Positions 8,737-17,934 of a DNA stretch of 43,417 nt are shown one piece after another. Each line of letters opens with the position of its first letter. Positions within the stretch are counted from its first letter, which is position 1. Origin of the DNA: Candidatus Thorarchaeota archaeon. GTDB lineage: Archaea; Asgardarchaeota; Thorarchaeia; Thorarchaeales; Thorarchaeaceae. The notes beneath the pieces were generated by a model. That model ran no database searches. It saw only the letters and a program-made list of their open reading frames with translations, and was not told where the DNA came from. Where the stretch lies: NCBI GenBank assembly GCA_004524565.1, contig SDNZ01000006.1:1-43417 (forward strand), written 5' to 3'. A program made the translations under genes and the position numbers.

Positions 8737-9864
8737 CTATGCTGTAACTAGGTCCTTCCTTAATATTGGCGGAGCGAACTCGCGCAATCGCTTGAGCCCT
8801 AGTATCTTTTCTCTTCGCCCCATCTTAGCATCGTTTATGGTCTGTTCCATAAACTCGATTGCTCTATCATAATCCTTTCTAGGAACTGGAAACGGAACCC
8901 CATCTTTCCCACCAAATGCAAAACACATACGGACTGGATCAGACCAAGATGGCGGAGTTCCAAATATCATCTCGGAGATAAGTGAGAGACCTCGAATGGT
9001 GGCAGGCCCAAATCCATCAGTAAGTAGCAATTTCTCATAACTATCTGGAGGTGATTCATATGCCCGACGAACTGCCTTCCACTCCATCCTAGAAGGTACA
9101 ACTTTGTACGATGGAAGAACAATATCTTGTTCATCCTCCATCCATGGGATTAGAGTTGTTTCACCATATGCCTTAACGTCCTCAAAATATCGTTTAACCC
9201 TAGCTGGGTCTTCTTTGATGATATCCATACTGACCTTGCGGCACTCATCAGATAACTTGGATGTCATATCGAGGGTAGTGTCTCGCACCTCGCCAGATAT
9301 TAGGCCAGTATGAGGTTCGTCAATGAAGCTCTTTGTTTCTTCTGCTGTCCAATGATATCTTCGAGCATCATTACTCTTGAAATCCATCCCTTGTTGAACC
9401 ACAGTCCAATTCTCTTCAGCATCTACAAAGAATAGATGTTGGTAGAGTTGATATCCATCTTGGACACCAGCGTTGTCAACTTTAGCGACTGCTTTGCTGA
9501 TATCGACCAGACCTGCTCCATCAAGTCCATAGTCTTCGAGTGCACGAAGTTGTTCAGGTACTTTCTTGGATGCTATCCCCTTTCCTCCGATTCCGACCAT
9601 ATTGTGTGTTTCAAAAGATAGAGCGGATTTCAGTACACCACAAGTAACAGTTGTTGATCCTGAACTGTCCCAGTCATATCCAAGAACATTAGAGAGTGCT
9701 TGGAACCAAACTGGATCTGCTAACCTTCTGAGCAGCTCTGCAGTACCATACTCATCCACAATGACCTTGCATAAGGCATCTGCCATTGGTATCATTCGTT
9801 TGACTAACCAATGTGGAGCCTTACCTGGATGTAGTTTGAGATCTGCTATCCCTGCTCGCTTCAT
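8737..9864 (-). CDS. DUF763 (COG1415) family protein
   Basis: 375 residues matching DUF763 along the whole length: the start GIADLKLHPGKAPHWL, the WFQALSNVLGYDWDSSG segment near residue 55, and a C-terminal DGFGPATIRGLSLI segment that has the look of a helix-hairpin-helix DNA-binding turn. The family is widespread in archaea and thermophilic bacteria and has no settled function; the HhH-like segment suggests nucleic-acid contact, which is inference. ATG 9864. The MBL-fold gene follows 45 bases downstream and a DUF3795 gene lies upstream on the same strand. Confidence 0.88.
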   Translation of the reverse strand: MKRAGIADLKLHPGKAPHWLVKRMIPMADALCKVIVDEYGTAELLRRLADPVWFQALSNVLGYDWDSSGSTTVTCGVLKSALSFETHNMVGIGGKGIASKKVPEQLRALEDYGLDGAGLVDISKAVAKVDNAGVQDGYQLYQHLFFVDAEENWTVVQQGMDFKSNDARRYHWTAEETKSFIDEPHTGLISGEVRDTTLDMTSKLSDECRKVSMDIIKEDPARVKRYFEDVKAYGETTLIPWMEDEQDIVLPSYKVVPSRMEWKAVRRAYESPPDSYEKLLLTDGFGPATIRGLSLISEMIFGTPPSWSDPVRMCFAFGGKDGVPFPVPRKDYDRAIEFMEQTINDAKMGRREKILGLKRLREFAPPILRKDLVTA

Positions 9865-9909
9865 TGCTTCTACTCCAATCTATTTCCAAATAAACTACTC
9901 AATAGGTCT

Positions 9910-10257
9910 CTATAATGCTGCACGCATATTGTCTAATTTCTGTCGTAGCTCATCTCCAGCATGAGCTAGCCATCCTTCAAGAATGTCACACCCATAATCA
10001 TCACAGTGAGCACATGTCTTCACGCCTCTCTTACTTGCACATGCTTTCACAGCACAAGCTGCACAGAACTTGAACTTGGGAGCCTCTTCTACTTTGCATC
10101 CAACACAGTTGATTTCTGAAGCTTCGATTGGATACTCAGGACTTCCCCATACTCCTGCTTGTTTCTCTCTCAATTCATTATCATCGTTTTTCCAAGCTAG
10201 GTGTGCAGGACAAACCGCACAATCAAGCCCACAGTAAGCTATCATATTATCGGCCAT
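9910..10257 (-). CDS. DUF3795 cysteine-rich protein
   Basis: 115 residues with 12 cysteines, starting with the family hallmark YCGLDCAVCPAHLA. Two further clusters (CVGCKVEEAPKFKFCAAC and CAHCDDYGCD) could hold zinc or iron-sulfur. DUF3795 proteins are common in anaerobic archaea and bacteria and remain uncharacterised. ATG 10257 is the only sensible start. The gene leads the minus-strand group that continues with DUF763 and the MBL-fold hydrolase, with gaps of about 45 bases, so co-transcription is likely. Confidence 0.85.
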   Translation of the reverse strand: MADNMIAYCGLDCAVCPAHLAWKNDDNELREKQAGVWGSPEYPIEASEINCVGCKVEEAPKFKFCAACAVKACASKRGVKTCAHCDDYGCDILEGWLAHAGDELRQKLDNMRAAL

Positions 10258-10409
10258 GATTATCTATAGTATATTAGAGGAATAAAAGTTCGACAGATAC
10301 CCGAAACTACTCCATGTGCACTGAACAATCCTTTTATTCGTTCTCGAAGTATAGATATCTTGTTGGGTTCACCCAAAAGAATTCTTTCACACATTTAGAG
10401 TTGATAAAC

Positions 10410-10949
10410 ATGGCTGAGAATTTAGAGTGGGATACAGCAATAACCTACAAAGATTTCCTGAAAAAAGCACGAGAACACGTGGAATTGATGAAGGCTCGTT
10501 ACAACGATTTACAGATAAATGAGACCGATATAGCCACTCTTGGAAGCATTCAGAATGATATCAAAATACTAGTGATAGGCACAGATCGTTGCAGTGATTC
10601 GATAGGCACTATTCCAATCCTAGCTAAGATTGATTCTATTGCAAAAAAAATAGAGTTACGTATTCTTGATAGTGATGCCAATGCGCGATATCACCAGCAG
10701 TTCAAAGTTAATGGTAAGCGAAAAACTCCTGTAGTTCTTTTCCTCAACAAAGAACTTGAAGAATTATGCAGATGGGTTGAACGACCAAATGCTGCATACA
10801 AATTCATCAATGAGGCCACCAATCCATCTTCTGAAGGTCGGCAAAAAGCACTGATGAAATTATATAGTGACCCTGAAATTCAACAGCAATGTCTAAACGA
10901 ATTCATGAGGTTAGTACTAAGATCAGACTTCATTCTTGGCAGAAAATGA
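10410..10949 (+). CDS. Thioredoxin-fold family protein with a single redox cysteine
   Basis: From ATG 10410 (MAENLEWDT) this is a 179-residue protein. Strand DIKILVIG is followed by TDRCSDSIGTIPIL, where a thioredoxin would have WCxxC; only the first cysteine is kept. The later TPVVLFLN segment holds the cis-proline of the fold, and the C-terminus adds a helical extension. It resembles the Thioredoxin_9-like group of bacterial and archaeal proteins, which act in thiol exchange or as redox-inactive adaptors. The frame opens at 10314, but the extra 32 codons look non-coding. It has no clear operon partner. Confidence 0.72.
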   Translation: MAENLEWDTAITYKDFLKKAREHVELMKARYNDLQINETDIATLGSIQNDIKILVIGTDRCSDSIGTIPILAKIDSIAKKIELRILDSDANARYHQQFKVNGKRKTPVVLFLNKELEELCRWVERPNAAYKFINEATNPSSEGRQKALMKLYSDPEIQQQCLNEFMRLVLRSDFILGRK

Positions 10950-11041
10950 AATGAACGAACTAGCCTTTTGTGATATGCCACCTTTGTAGTAGAACATAAG
11001 AAGGGAACAAGAATATAGAAAATGAAGGATTCAGGATTTGC

Positions 11042-11242
11042 ATGTCATCTAATCGTAAAAAGTCACCATGGGCATATAACGAAGCTGGACTAAAATGTCC
11101 AAATTGTCAGAGTATCAGAGTGAATCGGATATTGGACAATTGGGCTATGCGAAGAGGAATCCAGATGTTCAAATGTGCAGTGTGTGGAAAGAAGTTCTAT
11201 GATCGGGATGTGGATGATTATCAACCTACCTTTAACAGGTAG
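11042..11242 (+). CDS. Small zinc-ribbon protein upstream of primase large subunit
   Basis: 66 residues with one zinc ribbon: KCPNCQS near residue 19 and KCAVCGK near residue 47, ending in a polar tail (DVDDYQPTFNR). The second half (MFKCAVCGKKF) looks like InsA- or transcription-factor-type ribbons that touch nucleic acid. ATG 11042 has little space for a ribosome site (GGATTTGC). The stop is only 23 bases from the priL start, so the two genes are probably one transcript. That suggests a role linked to replication; no partner family was recognised. Confidence 0.7.
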   Translation: MSSNRKKSPWAYNEAGLKCPNCQSIRVNRILDNWAMRRGIQMFKCAVCGKKFYDRDVDDYQPTFNR

Positions 11243-11265
11243 TAAAATAATTCGGAGGGCTTAGT

Positions 11266-12405
11266 ATGTCGAGCTTCATTCAACCATTGAAGTACTCATT
11301 TTCACAGGAAGCAAGACACACATCCCAAAAATACGCTCGAGACCTCGGAGCGCTTGTTGATTTTCTAGAACGCCCGGATAACCTCTATATTATCGAAGCA
11401 GCTGAGAAGCGGGTCTACTCTGCACTCACTCGCGAAGAGATCGAGTTGCCTGATTTACGTGATGAGAGAGATGTCCTAATCTACCCAACAGCACGGCTTA
11501 TTGTAGAAGAGATTGGAAATCCACAGCTTCGAGCTAGGCAGGCTGAGGCTGAATCAAAATCAGTCAATAAACAATTAGCCAATGAAGAGGACCAATTTGT
11601 GATTGATCTCTGTAGAAGTGCTTTTGGCTGGGAAGTTAAATCTGTAGGAGATCTCAATGAACGAGCAAAACTCCCCATTCAGACTAAGACTTTTGATATG
11701 AAAATTCACTTCACGGACTTTCTAGAGGTCGCTCCTGATTTCCATGCTGAAGAGTGGAAGCTGGTAAATCGTTATGTGGACAATGGGTGGGCTCTTATCA
11801 GAAGACGTGAACTGAATCGCTTGGTTTCTGGAAAGTATAAACAAATAATCCAGTTTGGAAGACTCGATATTCCCAGGTTACCAGCCCGTTTAGCTGAAGC
11901 AGTTCAACGGATTGAAACGGAAATGAAGGGTCACATTCAACAAGCCACACCGTTCAAAATTGATGGGCAAATAAATTCTGCATTTCCACCATGTATACAA
12001 AAAATGTATGACGATTCAATAAGTGGCCAAGTTAACCTCTCACATGATGCTCGATTCGCACTCGCAGCATTTCTCCTGCGGATTGGTATGAGCGAAGAAG
12101 ATGTCAACCAGGTTTTTGGTCATGCTCCTGACAAAGATAATCGATTAATCGAGTATCAGGTAGATCATATCGCATCTAAGCGGTCAATGACAACCGAGGT
12201 TCAAGGATATTTCCCAACTGGGTGTAAGAAACTTCAAACAAACAATCTGTGTCCTGTATATGCTGGAACGACATTTGATCCTCTCTGTGAATATGTTCTC
12301 AATCCGCTGGGATTCTATAGTACTCGTGCTTGGGAGGTATCCAAGAATATTACGAATCATTCATGGTATGCACAGAAGAAGGACAAGAAACAATTTTTCT
12401 CGTAG
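11266..12405 (+). CDS. priL: DNA primase large subunit PriL
   Basis: Regulatory, iron-sulfur subunit of the archaeal/eukaryotic-type primase, which synthesises RNA primers with PriS. The 379 residues end in the C-terminal iron-sulfur domain, whose four ligands are visible: Cys243 (FPPCIQ), Cys320 (TGCKK), Cys329 (NLCPV) and Cys341 (PLCEY), followed by the family motif NPLGFY. The N-terminal helical domain (YARDLGALVDFL) binds the small subunit. ATG 11266 sits behind a CGGAGGG site. PriS is not in this window. The preceding 66-residue zinc ribbon is probably co-transcribed. Assignment is secure. Confidence 0.94.
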   Translation: MSSFIQPLKYSFSQEARHTSQKYARDLGALVDFLERPDNLYIIEAAEKRVYSALTREEIELPDLRDERDVLIYPTARLIVEEIGNPQLRARQAEAESKSVNKQLANEEDQFVIDLCRSAFGWEVKSVGDLNERAKLPIQTKTFDMKIHFTDFLEVAPDFHAEEWKLVNRYVDNGWALIRRRELNRLVSGKYKQIIQFGRLDIPRLPARLAEAVQRIETEMKGHIQQATPFKIDGQINSAFPPCIQKMYDDSISGQVNLSHDARFALAAFLLRIGMSEEDVNQVFGHAPDKDNRLIEYQVDHIASKRSMTTEVQGYFPTGCKKLQTNNLCPVYAGTTFDPLCEYVLNPLGFYSTRAWEVSKNITNHSWYAQKKDKKQFFS

Positions 12406-12410
12406 GCTAT

Positions 12411-13268
12411 TCATACACCATTGCATCTTGAGTAATAATAGAGATATTCCTGTGCATATCCTGCATATCGACCGAAGTATTTCCTAGCAGCATCTGCTCT
12501 TTTTTGGTATGTCTTTCCCTCTGTTTCAAAGACTGGATAATGCTCTTGGATTACTTTCTCAATCCAAACATCAATTGGAAATGCCTCAAGAAATCCTAGT
12601 GAGAACAAACACACGCAGTCTGCTACCTTATCACCAACTCCATGAAGATTCTTCAAAGTTTCTTGAGCTTCGGAGTATGTTAACGTCTTGAGGTGTTCCT
12701 CAGTTACATCTCCCCTGTTCATTGATTCAATAATCTTCACAAAGAACTTAGATCGATACCCCGCATTGAGACCTTCAAAGTCTGAGATACAAGCGCCAGA
12801 GAGGTCTTCAAGAGAGGGGAATCCATAGTATATCCTTTCTCTGAATTCGTAAGTTGGTCCCCACTTTTCCCTGATGCTGTTCATGAGTGTTTGAATTGCT
12901 GGAATGTTTTTCTGAATTGAACTGATGAAAGAGAACAGACAAGGAACCAATGGGTCGCTGATAATTCTGAGATTAGGAGCAAAGTCAATACTCTCTTGCA
13001 TGTAGCCTCGACGCGTAATCTCTGCTTGAATTTCATCAAGAGGATCATTGAGTCGGAAGATTCTGCCTAGATCCACCGGGTGAGATGAACATTCATAGAA
13101 TAATCTACTATCTTTCTGTTCTACATAGATGACCTGTCCCAAATCTGCATTCACATACCCATTTCCCTCACGAATCCAAGTAAATGTCTGACCACTCTCT
13201 ATTGTATCAAAAAGACTGAATCTATTGACAGTGAGGGATTTCATCAAGTCCCATCTTACGGATATCAT
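12411..13268 (-). CDS. ogg: OGG1-type 8-oxoguanine DNA glycosylase/AP lyase
   Basis: Base-excision repair enzyme for 8-oxoguanine. The 285 residues show an OGG1 N-terminal domain (SGQTFTW at residues 25-31, a known family motif) and the helix-hairpin-helix-GPD core, LHGVGDKVADCVCLFSLG, containing the catalytic Lys214 and the conserved Asp233 in PIDVWI. It is therefore of the bifunctional OGG1 type rather than archaeal AGOG. ATG 13268. It converges on priL with a 5-base gap, and its upstream side opens onto a 340-base stretch without protein genes. Confidence 0.93.
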   Translation of the reverse strand: MISVRWDLMKSLTVNRFSLFDTIESGQTFTWIREGNGYVNADLGQVIYVEQKDSRLFYECSSHPVDLGRIFRLNDPLDEIQAEITRRGYMQESIDFAPNLRIISDPLVPCLFSFISSIQKNIPAIQTLMNSIREKWGPTYEFRERIYYGFPSLEDLSGACISDFEGLNAGYRSKFFVKIIESMNRGDVTEEHLKTLTYSEAQETLKNLHGVGDKVADCVCLFSLGFLEAFPIDVWIEKVIQEHYPVFETEGKTYQKRADAARKYFGRYAGYAQEYLYYYSRCNGV

Positions 13269-13610
13269 GATGAGTGTTGTGTTTCTGGCTTAATGTCTCA
13301 TTTGACAAGACTATTATCCTGAAGGTCTATTGATTTTAATGCGGCAGTGATGAACTCCTTTATGAGATTATGAACTTATGATCGACCTTAGGGGTAGCTG
13401 AGCCCACGACCCGATTTTCAATATCGGGTCACCTTTTCTTTGTTCTTGGAAGGTGCTTATATCGGACAAATCAAAGGACATATTGAGGATTTGTTTGAAA
13501 TAGCAATCCTTCTTGGAGTATTACCCAGTGCCGTTTCTGGGTGGACAGCACTCTGACCAAGATTGTCCATAAAACAATGAACGGTAGCTGAGCCGCTCCA
13601 ATGAGAGCGG
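13269..13610. other. 340-base gene-free region with two hairpins and a repeated 12-base motif
   Basis: No convincing protein frame was seen between ogg and mobB. The motif GGTAGCTGAGCC occurs at 13393-13404 and again at 13583-13594. Each copy can fold into a small hairpin whose closing pairs differ but still pair (GGG/CCC versus CGG/CCG around the same loop), and each is followed by a larger hairpin: an 8-bp stem at 13408-13415/13423-13430, followed by CCTTTTCTTT, and a 7-bp stem at 13592-13598/13605-13611. A TATA-like stretch (CTTATATC) lies near 13456. The pattern suggests one or two small structured RNAs on the plus strand; identity unknown. The CTGA inside the motif resembles box D, but a full C/D sRNA could not be built. 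Confidence 0.5.
13393..13440 (+). terminator. Strong hairpin followed by T-rich tract
   Basis: The perfect 8-bp stem GACCCGAT/ATCGGGTC (13408-13415 and 13423-13430, loop of 7) is followed by ACCTTTTCTTT. This resembles an intrinsic terminator or the 3' end of a small RNA transcribed on the plus strand. The preceding GGTAGCTGAGCC motif is shared with a second site 190 bases downstream. No coding gene on the plus strand ends here, which favours an RNA gene upstream. Confidence 0.45.
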
Positions 13611-14087
13611 CTATACATTCAGATTATCCAAATCTATTGCTTCTTTCATGATGATTGACACAATCTGTTGAATATCATCCGATTCCAAAATCGGGATACT
13701 ATACTTATCTTCCACCTCTGCTGCATCCCAACTAATGATTGCCTTGACGTTAATAGGAATTGTATCACCTATTGGGGCATTTCCGATACACCACAATTTC
13801 GGGATTGGGCTGGTCTTCATTCCCTCTACCAGAAGAAAGTCTGATACTAAAGAACCTACGATTTCTTTGAGAGACTTTTCTCTATTTGTTGGTCCTCTGA
13901 AGAAACTCTCAATAGCACCAGCTGTCTGATGTTTATCGGTGTCTGTTCCTTCTCCTTTCCGTGGGTCATGTTGCGAGCTCTTGATAGTGATAACAGAATA
14001 TCCCTGTGTATCTAATTCTCTTATTATGGACTCTACAAGGGTTGTTTTACCCGTGCCTGAGAATCCTGAGATTGAAAATACTCGCAT
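13611..14087 (-). CDS. mobB: Molybdopterin-guanine dinucleotide biosynthesis protein MobB
   Basis: GTP-binding adaptor for attaching a nucleotide to molybdopterin. The 158 residues start with a P-loop, GFSGTGKTTL (residues 8-17), and contain the family segment GTDTDKHQTAGA around residues 47-58. Length and motif order fit stand-alone MobB. ATG 14087. No other cofactor genes are nearby, so it is isolated from its pathway. Its stop codon lies inside a 7-bp hairpin (13592-13611) that may terminate the message. A divergent exporter ATPase gene begins about 100 bases away. Confidence 0.88.
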   Translation of the reverse strand: MRVFSISGFSGTGKTTLVESIIRELDTQGYSVITIKSSQHDPRKGEGTDTDKHQTAGAIESFFRGPTNREKSLKEIVGSLVSDFLLVEGMKTSPIPKLWCIGNAPIGDTIPINVKAIISWDAAEVEDKYSIPILESDDIQQIVSIIMKEAIDLDNLNV

Positions 14088-14188
14088 ATTGATTCAGTGC
14101 TTCTTTTGAAACTTATATGGCATTTTCGTTTCACATTGTTAACAAGTATCTCTCAAACTGCTCAATCCATTTCCCTTAAAACGGGGAC

Positions 14189-14989
14189 ATGTTTCTTCCG
14201 GAATCTGGTGAATCACCATTGGCAGATGAAAAGCAGGCCGCAGTAGAGTGTATAGATGTTCGAAGAGAATTCCAAGATGGCTCTCGAGTTATCAAAGTGC
14301 TACAGGGAACCAATCTCACCGTTTATCGAGGTGAATTTGTAGCCATCGTTGGAGCCAGTGGCTCTGGGAAAACTACACTCCTGAACCTAATAGGTGGCCT
14401 AGATACACCAACTTCTGGTACTATTCTTGTTGACGGAAAAAACATCACCAAACTGAATGACGATGAGATGTCCAAAGTCCGCCGTCATAATATTGGTGTA
14501 CTTTTCCAAGACCAACATCTGCTTCCGATTTTCACAGCTATAGAAAATGTAGAGGTCCCAATGCTTCTTGACGATGTTCCTGCTGAAGAACGCAGGACTA
14601 GAGCTATGGCTCTCCTGAAGACTGTTCTAGTGGATCATCGTGCTGATCATATGCCTCATGAACTATCTGGTGGCATGCGCTCACGTGTTGCTCTTGCACG
14701 AAGTCTTGCTAATGATCCTGCTGTGTTATTGTGTGATGAACCCACAGGAGATCTTGATCACAAGACCGGTGGTGAAATCATCAATCTCATGAGGAACTTA
14801 GCCAGAAATCAGAATCGTGCAGTTATCGCAGCAACACACGATCCCGAAACTGCACGAATGGCTGATAGAATTCTACTCCTGAGGGATGGAGTGCTTGTAG
14901 ATGAAATGGTTGGAGACTTCTTCAAGGCAAGCAAGGTTGATGTTGCGACTAAGAAACGCGGGACCGCAGATGAAGAAACATCTACATAG
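14189..14989 (+). CDS. ABC transporter ATPase of the LolD/MacB type (exporter quartet, gene 1)
   Basis: 266 residues: Walker A GASGSGKTT (residues 55-63), Q-loop Gln107, signature LSGGM at 159-163 (Met replaces the usual Gln), Walker B VLLCDEPTGDLD around 179-190, and switch His217. The EPTGDLD form is typical of ATPases that serve FtsX/MacB-type permeases, which move lipids, lipoproteins or peptides away from the membrane, or act mechanically, rather than importing solutes. An acidic N-terminal extension of about 18 residues precedes the domain. The gene is followed by a giant permease only 11 bases away. ATG 14189. Confidence 0.93.
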   Translation: MFLPESGESPLADEKQAAVECIDVRREFQDGSRVIKVLQGTNLTVYRGEFVAIVGASGSGKTTLLNLIGGLDTPTSGTILVDGKNITKLNDDEMSKVRRHNIGVLFQDQHLLPIFTAIENVEVPMLLDDVPAEERRTRAMALLKTVLVDHRADHMPHELSGGMRSRVALARSLANDPAVLLCDEPTGDLDHKTGGEIINLMRNLARNQNRAVIAATHDPETARMADRILLLRDGVLVDEMVGDFFKASKVDVATKKRGTADEETST

Positions 14990-15000
14990 GAGAGATTTGA

Positions 15001-17922
15001 TTGGCTGCACCTCGAAAAACAACGAAACTCAAATCTCAAGGGAACAATGCTTATGGTCTCTCTTATGCCCTAAGCTCACTTAGAGCAAATCCATTCCGTG
15101 CATTCAGTCTAGCTCTCACTCTCAGTCTTGGCATCAGTCTGTTTGCATCAACAATGGTCTGGGGCGATACAGGTGTATACGTAAGTATCTATGAACATCT
15201 TGAGGATAACGCATTTCAATTACAGATTCAGTCAGATATCGGTTCTACTACCATACTTAACCAAGCAGAAGCGTATATGATGCAGAGCCCATTTATTGAG
15301 AATTCAAATAGGGTCAATTCAACTGTTGGCATACTTGCAGGGTGGAGTAATGAAACGTATAGTGTGAATATTAGTCATCCCGATACTAAAATGTATAATA
15401 TTCTAGGTCCCATGTATACTGAAGGTATTAAGGACTGTAGAACAGTTTTCGTAGACAACGATTTCCTCGATATTATCGAACGTGACTTCTGGATTCAGGG
15501 ATCTTTTGAGCTTCATGAAGGAGAGGTTCTTGTTTCAAGCTATTTCATCTATCTTGCTGAATACATTCTTGATTACACACTACAATTAGGTGACACAATT
15601 GATTTGGATATCCTAATGGGTAATGACCCTGGAGTCCCTGCAACACTCGCATCTCTCGGGCGAACCACACGTAATGACCTTACAATTGTTGGCATCTATG
15701 ATCTCTCATCTACTGATTCAATGATTGAGCGAGCCATGCCCTCCAGGAGTAGAGCTAACTTAGCTCAGACCAATCTTAGGTACCCCGTCTTAGGATTGCG
15801 AGATAGTATCATGATTCTCCAAAACACTGTTCCTATTGAGTCATTACCTGAGAATGGTTTCTTCGCTTCATCATCTCTGTTTCGAGTCTCATCAACTGCA
15901 CTTGCTGCAGCTGGTCCTGAAAATATCGTGAGCAATCTCTTCTCACTCGTATTTCAGACTCAGGAGATGTACAACATTACATGGGACGGTGCAGACCAAG
16001 TATGGGATATGCAATATGCTGTCAATGCATATATTGAATCTCTTTCTCTCTCCATTCTTGCTCTTCCTGTGATACTCCTTGCACTATTCTTCTCAGTATT
16101 CGCTGCTGACACGTTTATGGCTCCGCGAACGGTAGAGGTTGGTATCATCCGTTCAAAAGGAGCAAGCTATTCACAAGTATCTACGGTGTTTCTCTGGGAG
16201 ACTTTGATAATTTCTACCATGGCTGTAGTTATGGGTGTGATTTTTAGTATTCTATTTGCACCACTCATTCCTGCAACCACCGCCTTCATGGTCTTCGATT
16301 GGAGTGTCTATACATATTACATTTCAAATACAGTTCTTACTGGTGGGACCACCCTTCGAGCAATTGCACTGACAGTTCTTCCAAGTATGCTATTCATTCT
16401 CTATCTTGCTAGAAAGGCCGCGCAGACTGAGATTGGTCTTACTCTGATGGAAGCAATGGACGACCCAACTGAACACGTTGAAAGTCATGGATTTACTATT
16501 GGTGCTTCTATCACTTTACTAGTTATTGTAGTACTACTCATGTACCTTCTACCAAAGGATCCCACATTCTACTTGATGGAACTCGGACTTGGAACTGCCG
16601 CATGGTTCTTCATTGCGTATAATGGTTCGAGAATTTCCCGGGTTGGATTGGCTAATATATCCAAGAGGCTTTCGTTTATTATGGGGCAGAAGAATCTCAT
16701 CTCTGCAGGCTATTTGAGGATGAGGAAGGGAAGAATCATTCCTCTTATGGTGGTCTTGGCCCTTACCATGTCCACTACAATAGCTTTCGCAGTTCAATCT
16801 GAAAGTCTTAGAGTTGATCTAGGTCGAGAAGTAACATATGCTGTTGGTGCAGATCTTAGAATTTCATGTACTAATCGAGAGTTCTCATTCAATGACACTC
16901 TTGGAGCAGTAGAGGGTGTGGAACAAGTTACACCTGTGTTACGTACTTGGGCAAGATTGCCGGGGCAGGAAATACAGTTACAGGCGTTGTATCCTTCCAT
17001 TTATGCCGCGATTGGTAATTTCGATCAATCTAGTTTTGGCGAGGCAGACCCTGTAGAAGTACTTACAGCCCTTGCAGAAACACCGAATGGCATCATTTTG
17101 AGTGAGCATCATGCTACTTTTTTGAATAAGACTGCTGGTGACTCGATTACGCTTGAGATGAGTGGTGTTGGAGAAACACAACTTGTGTCATTCACCATTG
17201 TTGGTGTAGTTTATAGTGCTCCTGGGTTTGGGTATGCCTCGGTCACTGATATTCCGCCATCAGCTCAAGGAGCTGGTTTTGGAAATCAAGTCTATGCAGC
17301 TTCTGGATTTGCATTCACTAATCTAAACTTCACAGCTGAAACAATAGAGGCAGGGACCACGAATCTGTTTCTCGCAAGTCTTGCTGAGGATACAAATCAA
17401 ACTCAGTTATCCGCAACTCTTCAGGCACTTCCTGGTGTCTACTCGGTAACTCCAGAGACCTTTAACCTAAAAGACCAATCATTGCAAACCTCACTCTTTC
17501 TGAACACTGTCGAAGGTTTATTCTCAATCGGTTTTGTGATGTCACTTACCCTGAGTATATTTGCTCTGTCAATCTCCCTTGGCTCTGTTGTACGAGAGCG
17601 ACGGAAAGAATATGCTGTAATGCGAGCAATTGGTGGTTCAAAGCGTCAGATTGTGAGTATGGTATTCTCAGAATTCACTGGCGTTGTGTTAGCATCACTT
17701 GTTCTTAGTATTCTTCTGGGAATGGTATTTGGTTTCATTATGGGTTTTCTACTCAATAATATGATGCCCTTTTCAAGAACACTTGTTGGAACTACATCCA
17801 TCCCCTGGAACTTCCTTTCAATTGTCCTGATAATAGAGCTAATCACTATGGTGATTGGAGCTTATCTACCTGCTCGAGAGGCATCAAGAACAGAGCCTGC
17901 AGTTGTGCTTAGAAATATGTGA
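15001..17922 (+). CDS. Giant FtsX-family permease (exporter quartet, gene 2)
   Basis: 973 residues. A first membrane helix at about residues 36-56 precedes a large outer domain; a three-helix FtsX core follows at roughly 345-470; two more helices near 505-545 and another near 582-602 lead into a second outer domain; and a final three-helix FtsX core occupies 835-965, ending in the family tail REASRTEPAVVLRNM. This is a duplicated FtsX/MacB-like permease on one chain. The start is TTG 15001 with AGGAG 8-12 bases upstream, overlapping the previous stop. The cytoplasmic motif RKEYAVMRAIGGSKRQI before the last helices is the usual ATPase coupling helix. The transported substrate is unknown. Confidence 0.92.
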   Translation: MAAPRKTTKLKSQGNNAYGLSYALSSLRANPFRAFSLALTLSLGISLFASTMVWGDTGVYVSIYEHLEDNAFQLQIQSDIGSTTILNQAEAYMMQSPFIENSNRVNSTVGILAGWSNETYSVNISHPDTKMYNILGPMYTEGIKDCRTVFVDNDFLDIIERDFWIQGSFELHEGEVLVSSYFIYLAEYILDYTLQLGDTIDLDILMGNDPGVPATLASLGRTTRNDLTIVGIYDLSSTDSMIERAMPSRSRANLAQTNLRYPVLGLRDSIMILQNTVPIESLPENGFFASSSLFRVSSTALAAAGPENIVSNLFSLVFQTQEMYNITWDGADQVWDMQYAVNAYIESLSLSILALPVILLALFFSVFAADTFMAPRTVEVGIIRSKGASYSQVSTVFLWETLIISTMAVVMGVIFSILFAPLIPATTAFMVFDWSVYTYYISNTVLTGGTTLRAIALTVLPSMLFILYLARKAAQTEIGLTLMEAMDDPTEHVESHGFTIGASITLLVIVVLLMYLLPKDPTFYLMELGLGTAAWFFIAYNGSRISRVGLANISKRLSFIMGQKNLISAGYLRMRKGRIIPLMVVLALTMSTTIAFAVQSESLRVDLGREVTYAVGADLRISCTNREFSFNDTLGAVEGVEQVTPVLRTWARLPGQEIQLQALYPSIYAAIGNFDQSSFGEADPVEVLTALAETPNGIILSEHHATFLNKTAGDSITLEMSGVGETQLVSFTIVGVVYSAPGFGYASVTDIPPSAQGAGFGNQVYAASGFAFTNLNFTAETIEAGTTNLFLASLAEDTNQTQLSATLQALPGVYSVTPETFNLKDQSLQTSLFLNTVEGLFSIGFVMSLTLSIFALSISLGSVVRERRKEYAVMRAIGGSKRQIVSMVFSEFTGVVLASLVLSILLGMVFGFIMGFLLNNMMPFSRTLVGTTSIPWNFLSIVLIIELITMVIGAYLPAREASRTEPAVVLRNM

Positions 17923-17934
17923 GGTGAGAAGACG

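Noticed and set aside
13340-13404. Box C/D sRNA (GTGATGA at 13347 and CTGA at 13398)
   Set aside because: Outer boxes and length fit, but no convincing internal D' and C' boxes and only a weak closing stem.
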